This document shows, in pieces, positions 7,131-16,442 of a stretch of 32,743 nt of DNA. Source of the DNA: Actinomycetota bacterium (lineage in GTDB: Bacteria > Actinomycetota > Actinomycetes > S36-B12 > UBA5976); assembly GCA_947373075.1 (NCBI GenBank), contig CANBWF010000002.1, positions 1 to 32,743 of the forward strand, given 5' to 3'. Each line of letters starts with the position of its first letter. Within the stretch, counting starts at the first letter, position 1. The notes under the pieces are model-generated. The model was not told the origin of the DNA. It saw nothing but the letters and a program-made list of their open reading frames with translations, and made no database searches. Position numbers and translations under genes: made by a program.

Positions 7131-8962
7131 TGCCAATTCTGTCAGCATTTCGACGATCACTAGAGCTACTAAATAAGAAGGACCATCGCAAACTCTATTT
7201 TGCAATGGGCACTCAGATTGTTATCTCTCTCTTTGACACAGTCGGAGTTTTACTGATTGGCCTCATAACTTACATAGCAACCGCTTCTTCAAAAGGAAGC
7301 AAGCTGCCGGCTTCTGTAGAGAAGGTGTTAAACCTACTAGGGCTTGAAAATACTTCCGGTAACAACTTGTTAGGCACGCTAGGCGCGATTGCACTCGTAA
7401 TGTTTATCGTTCGCAGTTTCCTTGCACCACTACTGCTTCGTCGGATTCTGAAATTCTTAACTGGTCGTAGTGCACAAATTTCCGGCGAAATTACTCAGGT
7501 TTTTTTCAGTCAGTCACTTAAAGAAGTGCACTGGGAAACAAGTCAACGAATTACTTTTGCATTAGGTTCAGGAATCAGCGCCACTATCAGCGACACCCTG
7601 GGCGCCTCAGTAATTATCGTCGCTGAAACTTCTCTATTGGTAATGCTCAGCACACTGCTCTTGGTTCTAGATCCAGCGGTAACTATATTTACTTTGCTTT
7701 ATTTTGCAGTGGTCATGTTCATAATCCAATCGGTACTGGGTCGCTGGTCAGCCCGAGCTTCGAAAGCAAAATTCGCAGCTGACATTGGTGGTCTTGCAGC
7801 AATCCAAGAATTGGTTTCTTCCTACCGCGAGATTTTTATTGGAGACCACATACATTTCTATGTAGATAAATTTGGTGGAATCCGAAGAGGCGGAGCAGCT
7901 GCCCAAGCAAATTTGCAGCTCATCAATTACATCCCAAAATATGCTTTGGAAGCCTCACTCGTAGTCGGCGCGAGCTTACTTACTGTTTATGAATTCATTA
8001 CCAAGAGCCCGAGCGCCGCTGTATCTACTTTGGTACTTTTCATGACAGCAGCGTCCCGCATGTTCCCATCATTACTGCGCATTCAAGGCTCAGCCACTTC
8101 TATCAGATCAGCAGCCTCTGCGGCCAAGTACACAACTCAGGTAATTGACATGCTCAAGGCTCGCGGCGCTTTCCCTTATGATGAAACAGCTTTGAACGAC
8201 CCAAACAAGACAACTCCTGCTGCACCATTTGTCGCCAGAGTCTGCGTTAAAGATGTTGACTTTAGATACGACACAACAGGTGAACTAATTATTGACAATG
8301 CATCGTTAGACATTGAACCAGGAATGTTTGTTGCTTTAGTAGGCCCAACTGGCTCTGGAAAGTCCACCCTGGTAGATCTACTACTTGGGGTGAGTGAACC
8401 GCAATCTGGCTTAATCACTATTGGCGGTGTTTCCCCTCGAGAAGCCATAAAACTATGGCCTGGACAACTAGGTTACGTTCCACAATCAGTGGCCATGGCA
8501 GATGCATCAGTACGGGAAAACATTGCGCTAGGTGTGAAAAAATCTCTGATTGATGACGATAAGGTTTGGGAAGTTTTGGAACGAGTCCGACTTGCTGACA
8601 CTTTGCGCGAAGCACGTGAAGGTTTAGATACTGAAGTTGGAGAACGCGGTCTGCGATTTAGCGGTGGCCAACGCCAGCGGCTTGGTCTAGCCCGGGCACT
8701 ATTTACCGATCCAAGTTTGCTAGTCCTAGATGAAGCAACCAGCGCACTCGATGCCGAGACCGAACAAGCAGTTAGCCAAGCCATCGACGAATTGGGCTCT
8801 AGTGTTACTCGCATAACAATTGCACATCGTCTGGCTACTGTCATGCATGCAGACAAAGTGATTTACCTTGATGCGGGGCGCATTGTGGCAAGTGGAAAGT
8901 TTGATGAGGTGCGAAATCTTGTCCCCGAATTTGATCAACAGGCAAAACTACTTGGCCTATAA
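7130..8962 (+). CDS. ABC exporter, fused permease and ATPase (lipid/glycan flippase-like)
   Basis: A 610-residue type-I ABC exporter half-transporter. Residues about 1-345 form the transmembrane domain with several hydrophobic segments. The ATPase domain follows with Walker A GPTGSGKS (about 405-412), signature FSGGQ (about 510-514; Phe replaces the usual Leu), Walker B LLVLDEATSALD (about 530-541) and the H-loop in AHRLAT (about 565). It should work as a homodimer. Proteins of this MsbA/PglK type move lipid-linked glycans, lipids, peptides or drugs. Its position between glycosyltransferase, pyruvyl transferase-like and acyltransferase genes favours flipping a lipid-linked glycan, but substrate cannot be read from sequence. 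It starts with a leaderless-type promoter and converges with the acyltransferase gene after a 74-base gap. Confidence 0.85.
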   Translation: MPILSAFRRSLELLNKKDHRKLYFAMGTQIVISLFDTVGVLLIGLITYIATASSKGSKLPASVEKVLNLLGLENTSGNNLLGTLGAIALVMFIVRSFLAPLLLRRILKFLTGRSAQISGEITQVFFSQSLKEVHWETSQRITFALGSGISATISDTLGASVIIVAETSLLVMLSTLLLVLDPAVTIFTLLYFAVVMFIIQSVLGRWSARASKAKFAADIGGLAAIQELVSSYREIFIGDHIHFYVDKFGGIRRGGAAAQANLQLINYIPKYALEASLVVGASLLTVYEFITKSPSAAVSTLVLFMTAASRMFPSLLRIQGSATSIRSAASAAKYTTQVIDMLKARGAFPYDETALNDPNKTTPAAPFVARVCVKDVDFRYDTTGELIIDNASLDIEPGMFVALVGPTGSGKSTLVDLLLGVSEPQSGLITIGGVSPREAIKLWPGQLGYVPQSVAMADASVRENIALGVKKSLIDDDKVWEVLERVRLADTLREAREGLDTEVGERGLRFSGGQRQRLGLARALFTDPSLLVLDEATSALDAETEQAVSQAIDELGSSVTRITIAHRLATVMHADKVIYLDAGRIVASGKFDEVRNLVPEFDQQAKLLGL

Positions 8963-9036
8963 ACCTGCGGTTCTAGTGAATTAAGAAAGCAAACGGAATT
9001 GACACACAATTGAGGTGGCATAGAGCCTCTTTGTCG

Positions 9037-11238
9037 CTAATCGATTAACACGTCTTGGATGCCTTGCTTATCCAATGCTTTTCCTAGGAATGGAGCAATT
9101 TTTGCACTAACCGAGGGCACTAAGTGAGTTCCGTCAAAAGTTGTTGGGGTGTTTCCGATTACTGCCGGACATAACACCTTACGGTCGCTTGGAGCGCACA
9201 ATGCATCACTGATATCCAAGTATCCAGTTTTGTAGCGAATTATTATTTCCCGCTGGACTTTGTCGAGTGGACCAAGAGAACTTGTAATTGGAGTACATTT
9301 CGCAAGGGAGTTAGTCCCGCCCAAACACTTAGTCAAGTTAGGAAACTTAGGAGTATCAGCAATAACAACTACATACTTACTAGCTGCTGAAATTCGAGGC
9401 ATGACCTTTAAGTACGCTACTCGATACTCCTCTGCACTCGCAGCAGAGTCCACGCCGTCATTAAGCAAAGTTAAGTCTGGCTTCACACGTTCTAGATACC
9501 TAAGCGTTTGCTCTCGATGTTTAGCACAGCGAGCATTTTTAGCACTAATTTTGCTTGGAGTTAAAACTGGGACCGGACAGCTCGGCATTGCTAGGAGCGT
9601 TATGTTCCATTTCTTTGGATCCAGACTGCCAACTATTGCCGGCCACAGCATACGTGCATGACTGTCGCCCAATACAACCGCTGTATGTGCAGTTTTAGGA
9701 TTGGCAGCTAGCGACTCACAGACGCTGGAAATTGTCGCCGCATCCTGGCGCTGGCCAGAACATTGGCTAAAACCACCGGTTCTGGCCAGAGCGGGTAACT
9801 GGGAAATTGATGGCTTCAGCTCTGTCGGCAACTTTGTGAACTCTAAAGATTTAGCCACCAATTTTTGCCACGCAAGTTGATCGGCAGACGTTTGTCCATT
9901 GACACTCGGGAAATCCGCATTACTTGATGGATCGGGACCAAATTGACCTGCCGACGACGGTGGAGTCCAAGCCGTTGTTTGGGTATTGGCGGCCGGATAA
10001 AGCAGGAACATCAAGAAGCCCGCAAGACCCAATGCAATCGAACCTGTGCGCCAAGAGGACTGCTGCACATGTGGGCGCATCGCCGTGCGCATCTTGAGAC
10101 GCTCTAATTTCGGCAACGGAATTCTCTTGACAGATTCTTCAATCAGCCAATAGCTTGCGGAGCTAATTAGCACTGTTAACGAGAGCAATAGCATTCTCTT
10201 GGGCACGGTGTCTAGATAACCAAGAGGTGCACCAAATACAACCAGCGGCCAATGCCAGAGGTACAGCGAATACGAAATTGCTCCGATTGCAGTTAAACCG
10301 CGTAACGACAAAAAGCGATCAACGAGATCGGGCTTTTCTTGTCCAGCACCAGTAAGCAAGAGAAAACCAGTAGCCGCTACCGGTAAAAACAGCGTGTAGC
10401 CAAAGTTTGCAGGTGATACGACCAAAAGTGAGATAAACAAGGCACCTAGCGAGATCGCGCGAAGTGGGACCAGCACATTTCCGAGACGACTCTTGATAGT
10501 TTGAAAATCAACCAAACTCAAAAGGCCGCCAAGAATTAGTTCCCAAATGCGCCCGAACGTTGAGAAATAAGCTGAATCTGGATTCTTGCCAAACTCAAAA
10601 ACAAGCCAAAGGGCAGACAAAATGCTGGCGAGGCCGAAAAATACCATCATGCGTCGCTTCCACAACGCTGGATCGCCCTTCATCGCTATCATTCGATGCA
10701 TGTTTCCGGCGAACAAGAAGAACATTGGCCAAATTAAGTAAAACTGTTCTTCAATGGCAAGTGTCCAATAATGCTGTAGCGGAGATGCCGACAATGTTGG
10801 TCCGAAATAATCAACCGCTTGGTGTATGAAATTTATGTTCGATGCAAATAAGAAAGTCCAAACAGAATCTGACTTTATTTGTGCTGCTTGGTTTGAATCA
10901 AGTTTAAGATACGCATAAAGATTGATCGCGAATAAAACCAAAAAAGCCGCCGGGAATATTCGGCGAACTCGTTTCAAATAAAAATTGGACATTGAAATTC
11001 GTCCAGGTTTGAACGGATCCGTTTTAGATTCACTAAATTCCCGATACAAAATTCCAGTAATCAGATAACCAGAAATTACAAAGAATATGTCTGGACCGAT
11101 AAATCCGCCAGAGAACCCTGGTATTTCAAAATGGAACAAGAGAATCATTAATACGGCTATCGCACGAAGTCCTGCAATGTCGTAGCGAAAATTAGGCCGT
11201 AAAGTTCTATGCTTTAGTCGCTCTAGCAACGTAGTCAT
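9037..11238 (-). CDS. Acyltransferase-3/SGNH fusion (OafA/YrhL-type) O-acetyltransferase
   Basis: A 733-residue membrane protein. Residues about 17-375 form the acyltransferase-3 domain with about ten hydrophobic segments, the early Arg/His pair (R25 in AGLRAIAVL and H36 in LLFHF), FFVISGYLITG, and Arg-rich FYLKRVRRIFPA (about 86-97). A hydrophobic segment at about 400-415 leads to an external SGNH domain with catalytic Ser in GDSHAR (524-529, Ser526) and the Asp-x-x-His pair in FDGTHL (Asp702, His705). Related proteins O-acetylate surface polysaccharides, lipopolysaccharide or peptidoglycan, passing acyl groups across the membrane to the SGNH domain. Location favours decoration of the polymer made by this block. 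The ATG has a good ribosome-binding site (AAGGAG, 8 bases upstream). The 111-base gap to pheT probably holds its promoter, but none is certain. Confidence 0.88.
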   Translation of the reverse strand: MTTLLERLKHRTLRPNFRYDIAGLRAIAVLMILLFHFEIPGFSGGFIGPDIFFVISGYLITGILYREFSESKTDPFKPGRISMSNFYLKRVRRIFPAAFLVLFAINLYAYLKLDSNQAAQIKSDSVWTFLFASNINFIHQAVDYFGPTLSASPLQHYWTLAIEEQFYLIWPMFFLFAGNMHRMIAMKGDPALWKRRMMVFFGLASILSALWLVFEFGKNPDSAYFSTFGRIWELILGGLLSLVDFQTIKSRLGNVLVPLRAISLGALFISLLVVSPANFGYTLFLPVAATGFLLLTGAGQEKPDLVDRFLSLRGLTAIGAISYSLYLWHWPLVVFGAPLGYLDTVPKRMLLLSLTVLISSASYWLIEESVKRIPLPKLERLKMRTAMRPHVQQSSWRTGSIALGLAGFLMFLLYPAANTQTTAWTPPSSAGQFGPDPSSNADFPSVNGQTSADQLAWQKLVAKSLEFTKLPTELKPSISQLPALARTGGFSQCSGQRQDAATISSVCESLAANPKTAHTAVVLGDSHARMLWPAIVGSLDPKKWNITLLAMPSCPVPVLTPSKISAKNARCAKHREQTLRYLERVKPDLTLLNDGVDSAASAEEYRVAYLKVMPRISAASKYVVVIADTPKFPNLTKCLGGTNSLAKCTPITSSLGPLDKVQREIIIRYKTGYLDISDALCAPSDRKVLCPAVIGNTPTTFDGTHLVPSVSAKIAPFLGKALDKQGIQDVLID

Positions 11239-11349
11239 AGATGAAACTCCTTAGTCAAGGCTCTCTACCTAGCTCCGCGGCTGATCACTTGCCAATCGTA
11301 CCTCAACCACGAAACCAGATTTTCAAGTCTTATACCCAAATTTCTGGCG

Positions 11350-13842
11350 TTATCCTCGTAAAACTGCCCCAAATTTATTCGAAGCAGCCAAAACTGCAGC
11401 AGTTCGGGCGCTGGCAACCTCATCTGCTGACAAAGTGCGGTCGGATGAGCGGAAACGAAGGGCAAAAGCAAGTGATTGATGCCCTTCTGGGATTGGCGAC
11501 CCAGTGTAGATGTCGAAGAGTTTTACATCCTCTAGCAGCTCGCCAGCCGCTTCAGTAATGCAGGCAAGCAAGTCGGCAACAGCAATGTCATTGGCCACCA
11601 CAAGTGCGATGTCTTCTTTGGCAACCGGATAAGTCCAAATCTGTGGTGCTGCTGGTGTTGTGTTTGCTAATGCCATCAATTCATCTAAATTGATTTCAAA
11701 AGCTACCGAGCGCGTCGGCAATCCAGTTGCTGCAGTAACTCGTGGTGACAATTCACCAGCAAGCCCAATTACTACATCGCCAGATTTGATAAGCGCGCAC
11801 CGTCCTGGATGCCAAGGTGCCACATCCGATGGCTGTACCTGTACCTGAATTCCTAACTCGGTAGCAAGCGCCAACACAATTTCAATCGCATCACGCCAAG
11901 TAGCAGCAGGGCTACTTCCCCACCAACCTGAGGTCTGGATAGCACCGGTTATGACTGCGCCAATATGCGTTGGCTGATTTGGAACTAGTGCTTGCAATTT
12001 TGCTATTTCGTCTTGATTTGGTTTCGCCAAAACTGATGGTCGAGGAACTTCCGAGCTACTTGCAACAGCAAAGCTCACACTCGCGATTTCAAACAGCGGT
12101 ACATCAGAAAAACCTCTAGAGGTATTGCGGTTTACCGCAGAAACGAGACCAGGAAGCAAGGTGGAGCGCATTAAAGGCTGCTCGTCGGATAGGGGGTTCG
12201 CTAGCTTTACCGTATTACGGCGAACATCATCGGAGGCAATAGATAGATCGTTCAATTCGTTTTCGCCCATGAATGGGTAATTACGCACTTCAACGAGTCC
12301 ACGACCCGCAAGAAATACGCCAACTCGCCTACGAAGCTTCTGTGCATCAGTTAGACCGCGACCATTTGGCGCAGTTGGCAAGCTTGTTGGAACTTTGTCA
12401 TACCCATCGATACGAATGACTTCTTCAACCAAATCAATTGGACTCGAAAGATCTGGACGCCATGATGGAGCCTTAACCTGCCAAGTTGAATCAGCGTCAT
12501 TAAGCTCACACCCTAGCGATCGCAGAATGTTCGCAATATTTTCATTTTCGTAAGTGTGCCCAGAAATTCTGGCAGTTAGCTGCGGATCGAAAGCAATTAG
12601 CTCAGCGTCTGGAGCTGTTTCAACTGCTGTAGTTCCGGCATACGTTGCGCCACCATGTTCAATTAACAACTGTGCTGCTCGAGCACTGGCAACTGGCGGA
12701 ATCATCCGATCAACGCCGCGTTCAAACCTCCGGGAAGACTCGCTTGAAAGTTTGTGACGGCGACTCATGCGAGCGACAACTACTGAATCGAAATGTGCTG
12801 CTTCAATGACGATTCGAGTAGTTGTGTCAGAAATTTCAGAACTTGATCCGCCCATAGTTCCAGCTAGCGAAAGCGCACCTGAATCATCGGCGATAACTAA
12901 ATCATCTGGGTCGAGAGTACGAGAAACATGGTCAAGAGTTTCTAGAGTTTCGCCGGCATTTGCCCGACGAGCAGTGATTGCACCAGAAATTTTGTCTGCA
13001 TCAAAGGCGTGTAGCGGTTGGCCAAGTTCGAACATCACATAATTCGTGACATCAACAGCCAGCGAAATCGATCGCACTCCTACAGCGGCTAGGCGAGACT
13101 TAATGAAACCTGGCGTTGGTGCACTTGGATCAAAGTTTGCAAGTGTGCGTAAAACTAAGAGATCGCAAGCAGCTTTGTCAGAACTTGCTGCCTGTAGTGC
13201 GTCTCCAGTAGCCACGGGAAGGTCCGCAAGTTGATCAGCTGGGTCTGCAAACTCAACACCCGCAGCGATTGCTGCTTCGCGGGCAATACCGCGCAGACTT
13301 AGTGCGTAACCACGATCTGGAGTTACGGCGACTTCTAGAACTTCATCGCCCAATCCAAGAATTGGGAATGCATCTGCGCCAACTTCGGCACTTCCTGCAT
13401 CAAGAATGATGATGCCTGAATGGTCATCGCCTAAACCAAGCTCGCGCGCACTGCATAACATGCCATCAGAAATATGGCCGTAAGTTTCGCGAGTAGCAAT
13501 AGTGAAATCACCAGGCAAAGTTGTGCCAGAAAGGGCTACAACAACTAAGTCGCCTTCACTGAAATTACGGGCGCCACAGACGATGCCACGAATACCCGGA
13601 GTCTCGGCAGCACCCAATGCTTGCCCAACTTCAACTTGGCACCAGCGGATAGGTTTTTTGAATTCGGTTAATTCTTCAATTGATTGAACTCGACCTACAA
13701 CTAATTGGCCACGAACATCTCCAACAGTTTCAACGCCTTCTACTTCGAAGCCAACTGAAAGCAATAATGCCGCCACATCACGGCCGGACATTTCGTTTGG
13801 CAGGGCAACATAGTCGCGCAACCAAGACACAGGAACGCGCAT
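11350..13842 (-). CDS. pheT: Phenylalanine--tRNA ligase beta subunit
   Basis: An 830-residue subunit of the alpha2-beta2 enzyme that charges tRNA-Phe. Expected parts are visible: N-terminal MRVPVSWLRDYV, an EMAP/OB tRNA-binding domain (about 40-150, with GIRGIVCGARNF), the B3/B4 editing domain (about 210-380, with SLAVDVTNYVMFELGQPLHA), the B5 domain (about 400-475), a core domain resembling the alpha subunit (with NPLSDEQPLMRSTLLPGL) and a C-terminal ferredoxin-fold anticodon-binding domain (about 735-830, with YPVAKEDIALVV). Length is normal. Its ATG overlaps the pheS stop by one base (TAATG), implying coupled translation. It is the last gene of the infC-to-pheT series. Confidence 0.97.
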   Translation of the reverse strand: MRVPVSWLRDYVALPNEMSGRDVAALLLSVGFEVEGVETVGDVRGQLVVGRVQSIEELTEFKKPIRWCQVEVGQALGAAETPGIRGIVCGARNFSEGDLVVVALSGTTLPGDFTIATRETYGHISDGMLCSARELGLGDDHSGIIILDAGSAEVGADAFPILGLGDEVLEVAVTPDRGYALSLRGIAREAAIAAGVEFADPADQLADLPVATGDALQAASSDKAACDLLVLRTLANFDPSAPTPGFIKSRLAAVGVRSISLAVDVTNYVMFELGQPLHAFDADKISGAITARRANAGETLETLDHVSRTLDPDDLVIADDSGALSLAGTMGGSSSEISDTTTRIVIEAAHFDSVVVARMSRRHKLSSESSRRFERGVDRMIPPVASARAAQLLIEHGGATYAGTTAVETAPDAELIAFDPQLTARISGHTYENENIANILRSLGCELNDADSTWQVKAPSWRPDLSSPIDLVEEVIRIDGYDKVPTSLPTAPNGRGLTDAQKLRRRVGVFLAGRGLVEVRNYPFMGENELNDLSIASDDVRRNTVKLANPLSDEQPLMRSTLLPGLVSAVNRNTSRGFSDVPLFEIASVSFAVASSSEVPRPSVLAKPNQDEIAKLQALVPNQPTHIGAVITGAIQTSGWWGSSPAATWRDAIEIVLALATELGIQVQVQPSDVAPWHPGRCALIKSGDVVIGLAGELSPRVTAATGLPTRSVAFEINLDELMALANTTPAAPQIWTYPVAKEDIALVVANDIAVADLLACITEAAGELLEDVKLFDIYTGSPIPEGHQSLAFALRFRSSDRTLSADEVASARTAAVLAASNKFGAVLRG

Positions 13843-14951
13843 TAGCCACCCAACCCAAAAGCTCGAGTGAAACGAATGTCGCCTTCAACCATGTCGCGCA
13901 TGTCGGTGATGCCGTGACGGAACATGAGTGTTCGTTCTAGCCCCATGCCAAAAGCAAAGCCGGTGTAAACATCTGGATCGATTCCACAGGCAACCAAAAC
14001 TTTCGGATTCACCATGCCACAACCGCCCCATTCGATCCAACCTTCACTTCGGCAGGTTCGACACGGCGCACTTGGATTATCAACTGATGCACCTCGGCAA
14101 GCGAAGCACTGCAAATCAACTTCAGCTGAAGGTTCGGTAAATGGGAAATAAGACGGACGCAAACGCGTGACAATGCCAGCACCGAACATAGTTTGGGCAA
14201 AGTGATCAAGAGTTCCCTTTAAGTCCGCCATCGTGATGCCCTTGTCGATAACAAGCGCCTCAACCTGGTGGAAAACTGGTGAGTGAGTTGCATCTAACTC
14301 GTCTGTGCGGAACACCCGACCAGGGCAAACTACATAAATCGGTAATTCGCGATTAAGCATTGAACGAATCTGCACTGGCGATGTATGAGTACGAAGAACT
14401 AAACCTGAATCTTCGTGCTCTACGAAAAAAGTATCTTGCATAGTGCGCGCGGGGTGGTTTGGCGCAATATTTAGCGCATCGAAATTGAACCATTCGGCTT
14501 CAATTTCTGGACCTTCAGCAAGTTCATAACCCAATGCAAGGAAAACATCTGTGATCTGTTCCTGGATTGTGGTCAATGGGTGCCTTGAACCACGAAGCGA
14601 GAGTTCTGAAACAGCGGTTACGTCGACCGTCTCAGTCAGCAGGATCTGTTCATCGCGCTTAGCTTCAAGTTCGGCTGTCTTGACTTCAAGAGCTTGATTA
14701 ACTGCGCCGCGGGCTTGTCCCATACGCTTACCAGCTTCAGCTTTGGCAGCTGGGGGCAAGGCGCCAATTTCTCGGTTAGCCAAAGCCAACGGTGAACGGT
14801 CCCCTGTGTGCAGAAGGCGAACTGCCTTAAGTTCATCCAAATCACTAGCATTTGCAATAGCGTCTAGGGCTGCTGTGACCTGCTGATCTAAGTAAACAGG
14901 TGCCAAAGTGCTGACCTCAACTGGGTCAAACGACTTATTCGGGGCTGACAC
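13842..14951 (-). CDS. pheS: Phenylalanine--tRNA ligase alpha subunit
   Basis: A 369-residue catalytic subunit. An N-terminal coiled-coil arm (about 1-95) precedes the class II aminoacyl-tRNA synthetase core, with HPARTMQDTFFV and LRTHTSPVQIRSM (motif 2 region), GCGMVNPKVL, and motif 3 GMGLERTLMFRHGI near the end. Two Cys-x2-Cys pairs in CFACRG and CRTCRS form an apparent zinc-binding insert. It forms the alpha2-beta2 enzyme with PheT. The start is GTG, 7 bases after AGGAG. A 49-base gap separates it from the upstream methyltransferase gene, and it overlaps pheT by one base. Confidence 0.97.
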   Translation of the reverse strand: MSAPNKSFDPVEVSTLAPVYLDQQVTAALDAIANASDLDELKAVRLLHTGDRSPLALANREIGALPPAAKAEAGKRMGQARGAVNQALEVKTAELEAKRDEQILLTETVDVTAVSELSLRGSRHPLTTIQEQITDVFLALGYELAEGPEIEAEWFNFDALNIAPNHPARTMQDTFFVEHEDSGLVLRTHTSPVQIRSMLNRELPIYVVCPGRVFRTDELDATHSPVFHQVEALVIDKGITMADLKGTLDHFAQTMFGAGIVTRLRPSYFPFTEPSAEVDLQCFACRGASVDNPSAPCRTCRSEGWIEWGGCGMVNPKVLVACGIDPDVYTGFAFGMGLERTLMFRHGITDMRDMVEGDIRFTRAFGLGG

Positions 14952-15000
14952 GAGCTAACTCCTAAGAAAGTGAATTACTCAAGTTTAGTGGGTTATCCGG

Positions 15001-15813
15001 TTACTTTGCGGAGCGCTGGGCGCTGGCGCTGGCATACAGACAGACTGCGGTAGCGGTAGCTAAATTAAGGGATTCGGCTTTGCCATAAATTGGAATAGAA
15101 ACAACTTGATCAACGGCGTCAAGGAGTTCTTGCGGCAAACCCCAAGCTTCATTGCCAAACACCCACAAAGTCGGTTTGGCTAAGTCAACACCGGTGTCGA
15201 AGGATTCGCCGCTTCCGTCTGCAGCGAGAACCTGAAGACCTAATTGGCGGGCCTGAGCGATGATTTCAAACATATCGACTCCCTCAACACATGGGAGGTG
15301 AAAAAGCGAGCCAGCTGTCGAACGGACAACTTTTGGATTCTGCAATTCCACAGAATCTGCGGTGGTCAATACCCCGTCGGCTGCTACGGCATCGGCAACG
15401 CGAATAACTGAACCAGCATTGCCAGGATCGCGAACCGAAGCTAAAGCTACAACGAGTTTGCTATCTGCATTTAATACTTCATCTAGCGCAGCATTCGGAT
15501 TTTTTACAACCGCAACCATGCCCTGCGGAGTAACTGCGCTTGCCAACACTTCAATTACTTCTGCAATCACATAATTGATTTCGATATCCGAATTCTCGGC
15601 AACAGAAACAATGTCTGTGTAACGCTCGGCGGATTCAACTGTAATAAAGAGCTCGCGAACGAGACCTGATGCTATCGCTTCGCGAACTGCCTGCGGACCT
15701 TCAGCAAGAAATGCTTGCTGAGCGCCGCGATACTTGCTTTCTAACAAACGACGTGCGCGCACTACTTTGAGTGCACGCACGTTCGTTTCGACGTTTGTCA
15801 TGTTCTTGGACAT
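15001..15813 (-). CDS. TrmH/SpoU-family rRNA 2'-O-methyltransferase (TsnR-like)
   Basis: A 270-residue SPOUT methyltransferase. An N-terminal substrate-binding region (about 15-95; RRLLESKYRGAQQAFLAEGP) is followed by the knotted SAM-binding domain with motif 1 ASVRDPGNAGSVIRVADA (Asn and Arg present), motif 2 WVFGNEAWGLP, and motif 3 IPIYGKAESLNLATATAV. Family members methylate ribose in 23S rRNA or tRNA; a gene called tsnR occupies the same place between rplT and pheS in M. tuberculosis. The exact target nucleotide is unknown. Its ATG overlaps the rplT stop (TAATG), so it is translated from the ribosomal-protein message. Confidence 0.88.
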   Translation of the reverse strand: MSKNMTNVETNVRALKVVRARRLLESKYRGAQQAFLAEGPQAVREAIASGLVRELFITVESAERYTDIVSVAENSDIEINYVIAEVIEVLASAVTPQGMVAVVKNPNAALDEVLNADSKLVVALASVRDPGNAGSVIRVADAVAADGVLTTADSVELQNPKVVRSTAGSLFHLPCVEGVDMFEIIAQARQLGLQVLAADGSGESFDTGVDLAKPTLWVFGNEAWGLPQELLDAVDQVVSIPIYGKAESLNLATATAVCLYASASAQRSAK

Positions 15814-16175
15814 TAGTCCTTTGGCAGAGCGTTCGCTGCAACCTGAACCAAAGCAGCAAATGTTGCTGGTTCGTTTACGGCTAGTTCGGCCAACATACGA
15901 CGATCTACTTCAACTTCAGCGATCTTTAGACCCTGGATGAAGCGGTTGTAAGTGAGACCGTTTGCGCGGGCACCAGCGTTAATGCGCTGAATCCACAACT
16001 TACGGAAATCACCCTTGCGTGTGCGGCGATCCGCATACGCATAGACCATCGAGTGGGTAACCTGCTCTTTTGCCTTACGGTAAAGGCGTGAGCGCTGGCC
16101 ACGATAGCCACTTGCCTGCTCTAAAACTTCACGACGCTTTTTCGCCGCATTAACTGCTCTTTTTACACGTGCCAT
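15813..16175 (-). CDS. rplT: 50S ribosomal protein L20
   Basis: A 120-residue protein matching L20 along its full length: basic N-terminal extension (MARVKRAVNAAKKRREVLEQ), the conserved GYRGQRSRLYRKAKEQV segment and the globular C-terminal domain with LWIQRINAGARANGLTYNRF. L20 binds 23S rRNA early in 50S assembly and in several bacteria represses its own infC-rpmI-rplT operon. It follows rpmI by 28 bases, has an AGGAG site before the ATG, and overlaps the methyltransferase gene by one base. Confidence 0.98.
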   Translation of the reverse strand: MARVKRAVNAAKKRREVLEQASGYRGQRSRLYRKAKEQVTHSMVYAYADRRTRKGDFRKLWIQRINAGARANGLTYNRFIQGLKIAEVEVDRRMLAELAVNEPATFAALVQVAANALPKD

Positions 16176-16203
16176 GATTCATTCTCCTTTTTCATGCTCG
16201 CAA

Positions 16204-16398
16204 TTAGCGGCCGAGTAGTTTCTTTGCCTTCTTGGCATCGCCTGGGGATAAAACCTGATCAACTGAAAGTCGACGTGTGCGCTTACTTGACTTGCTTTCA
16301 AGTAGGTGGCGCTTATTTGCCTGTTCTTTCATTACCTTGCCGGTACCGGTAATCCGGAATCGCTTCTTTGCACCGCTGTGCGTCTTGTTCTTCGGCAT
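16204..16398 (-). CDS. rpmI: 50S ribosomal protein L35
   Basis: A 64-residue, highly basic protein with the full L35 signature: MPKNKTHSGAKKRFRITGTG at the start, then KRHLLESKSSKRTRRL. L35 is a structural protein of the large ribosomal subunit. The gene lies 44 bases after infC and 28 bases before rplT, the standard infC-rpmI-rplT order, and has an AGGAG site before its ATG. Confidence 0.98.
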   Translation of the reverse strand: MPKNKTHSGAKKRFRITGTGKVMKEQANKRHLLESKSSKRTRRLSVDQVLSPGDAKKAKKLLGR

Positions 16399-16442
16399 TG
16401 CCTTTTCTCCTTTTTCCTGGACTTACAAATCTGTGGTGAGTC

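Noticed and set aside
8963..9036. Intrinsic terminator between the exporter and the acyltransferase
   Set aside because: Only a 4-base GAGG/CCTC pairing with a 10-base loop before TTT; too weak to list as a feature.
11239..11349. Small genes in both directions after pheT
   Set aside because: Frames here run into pheT or the acyltransferase leader and have no start context or recognisable product.
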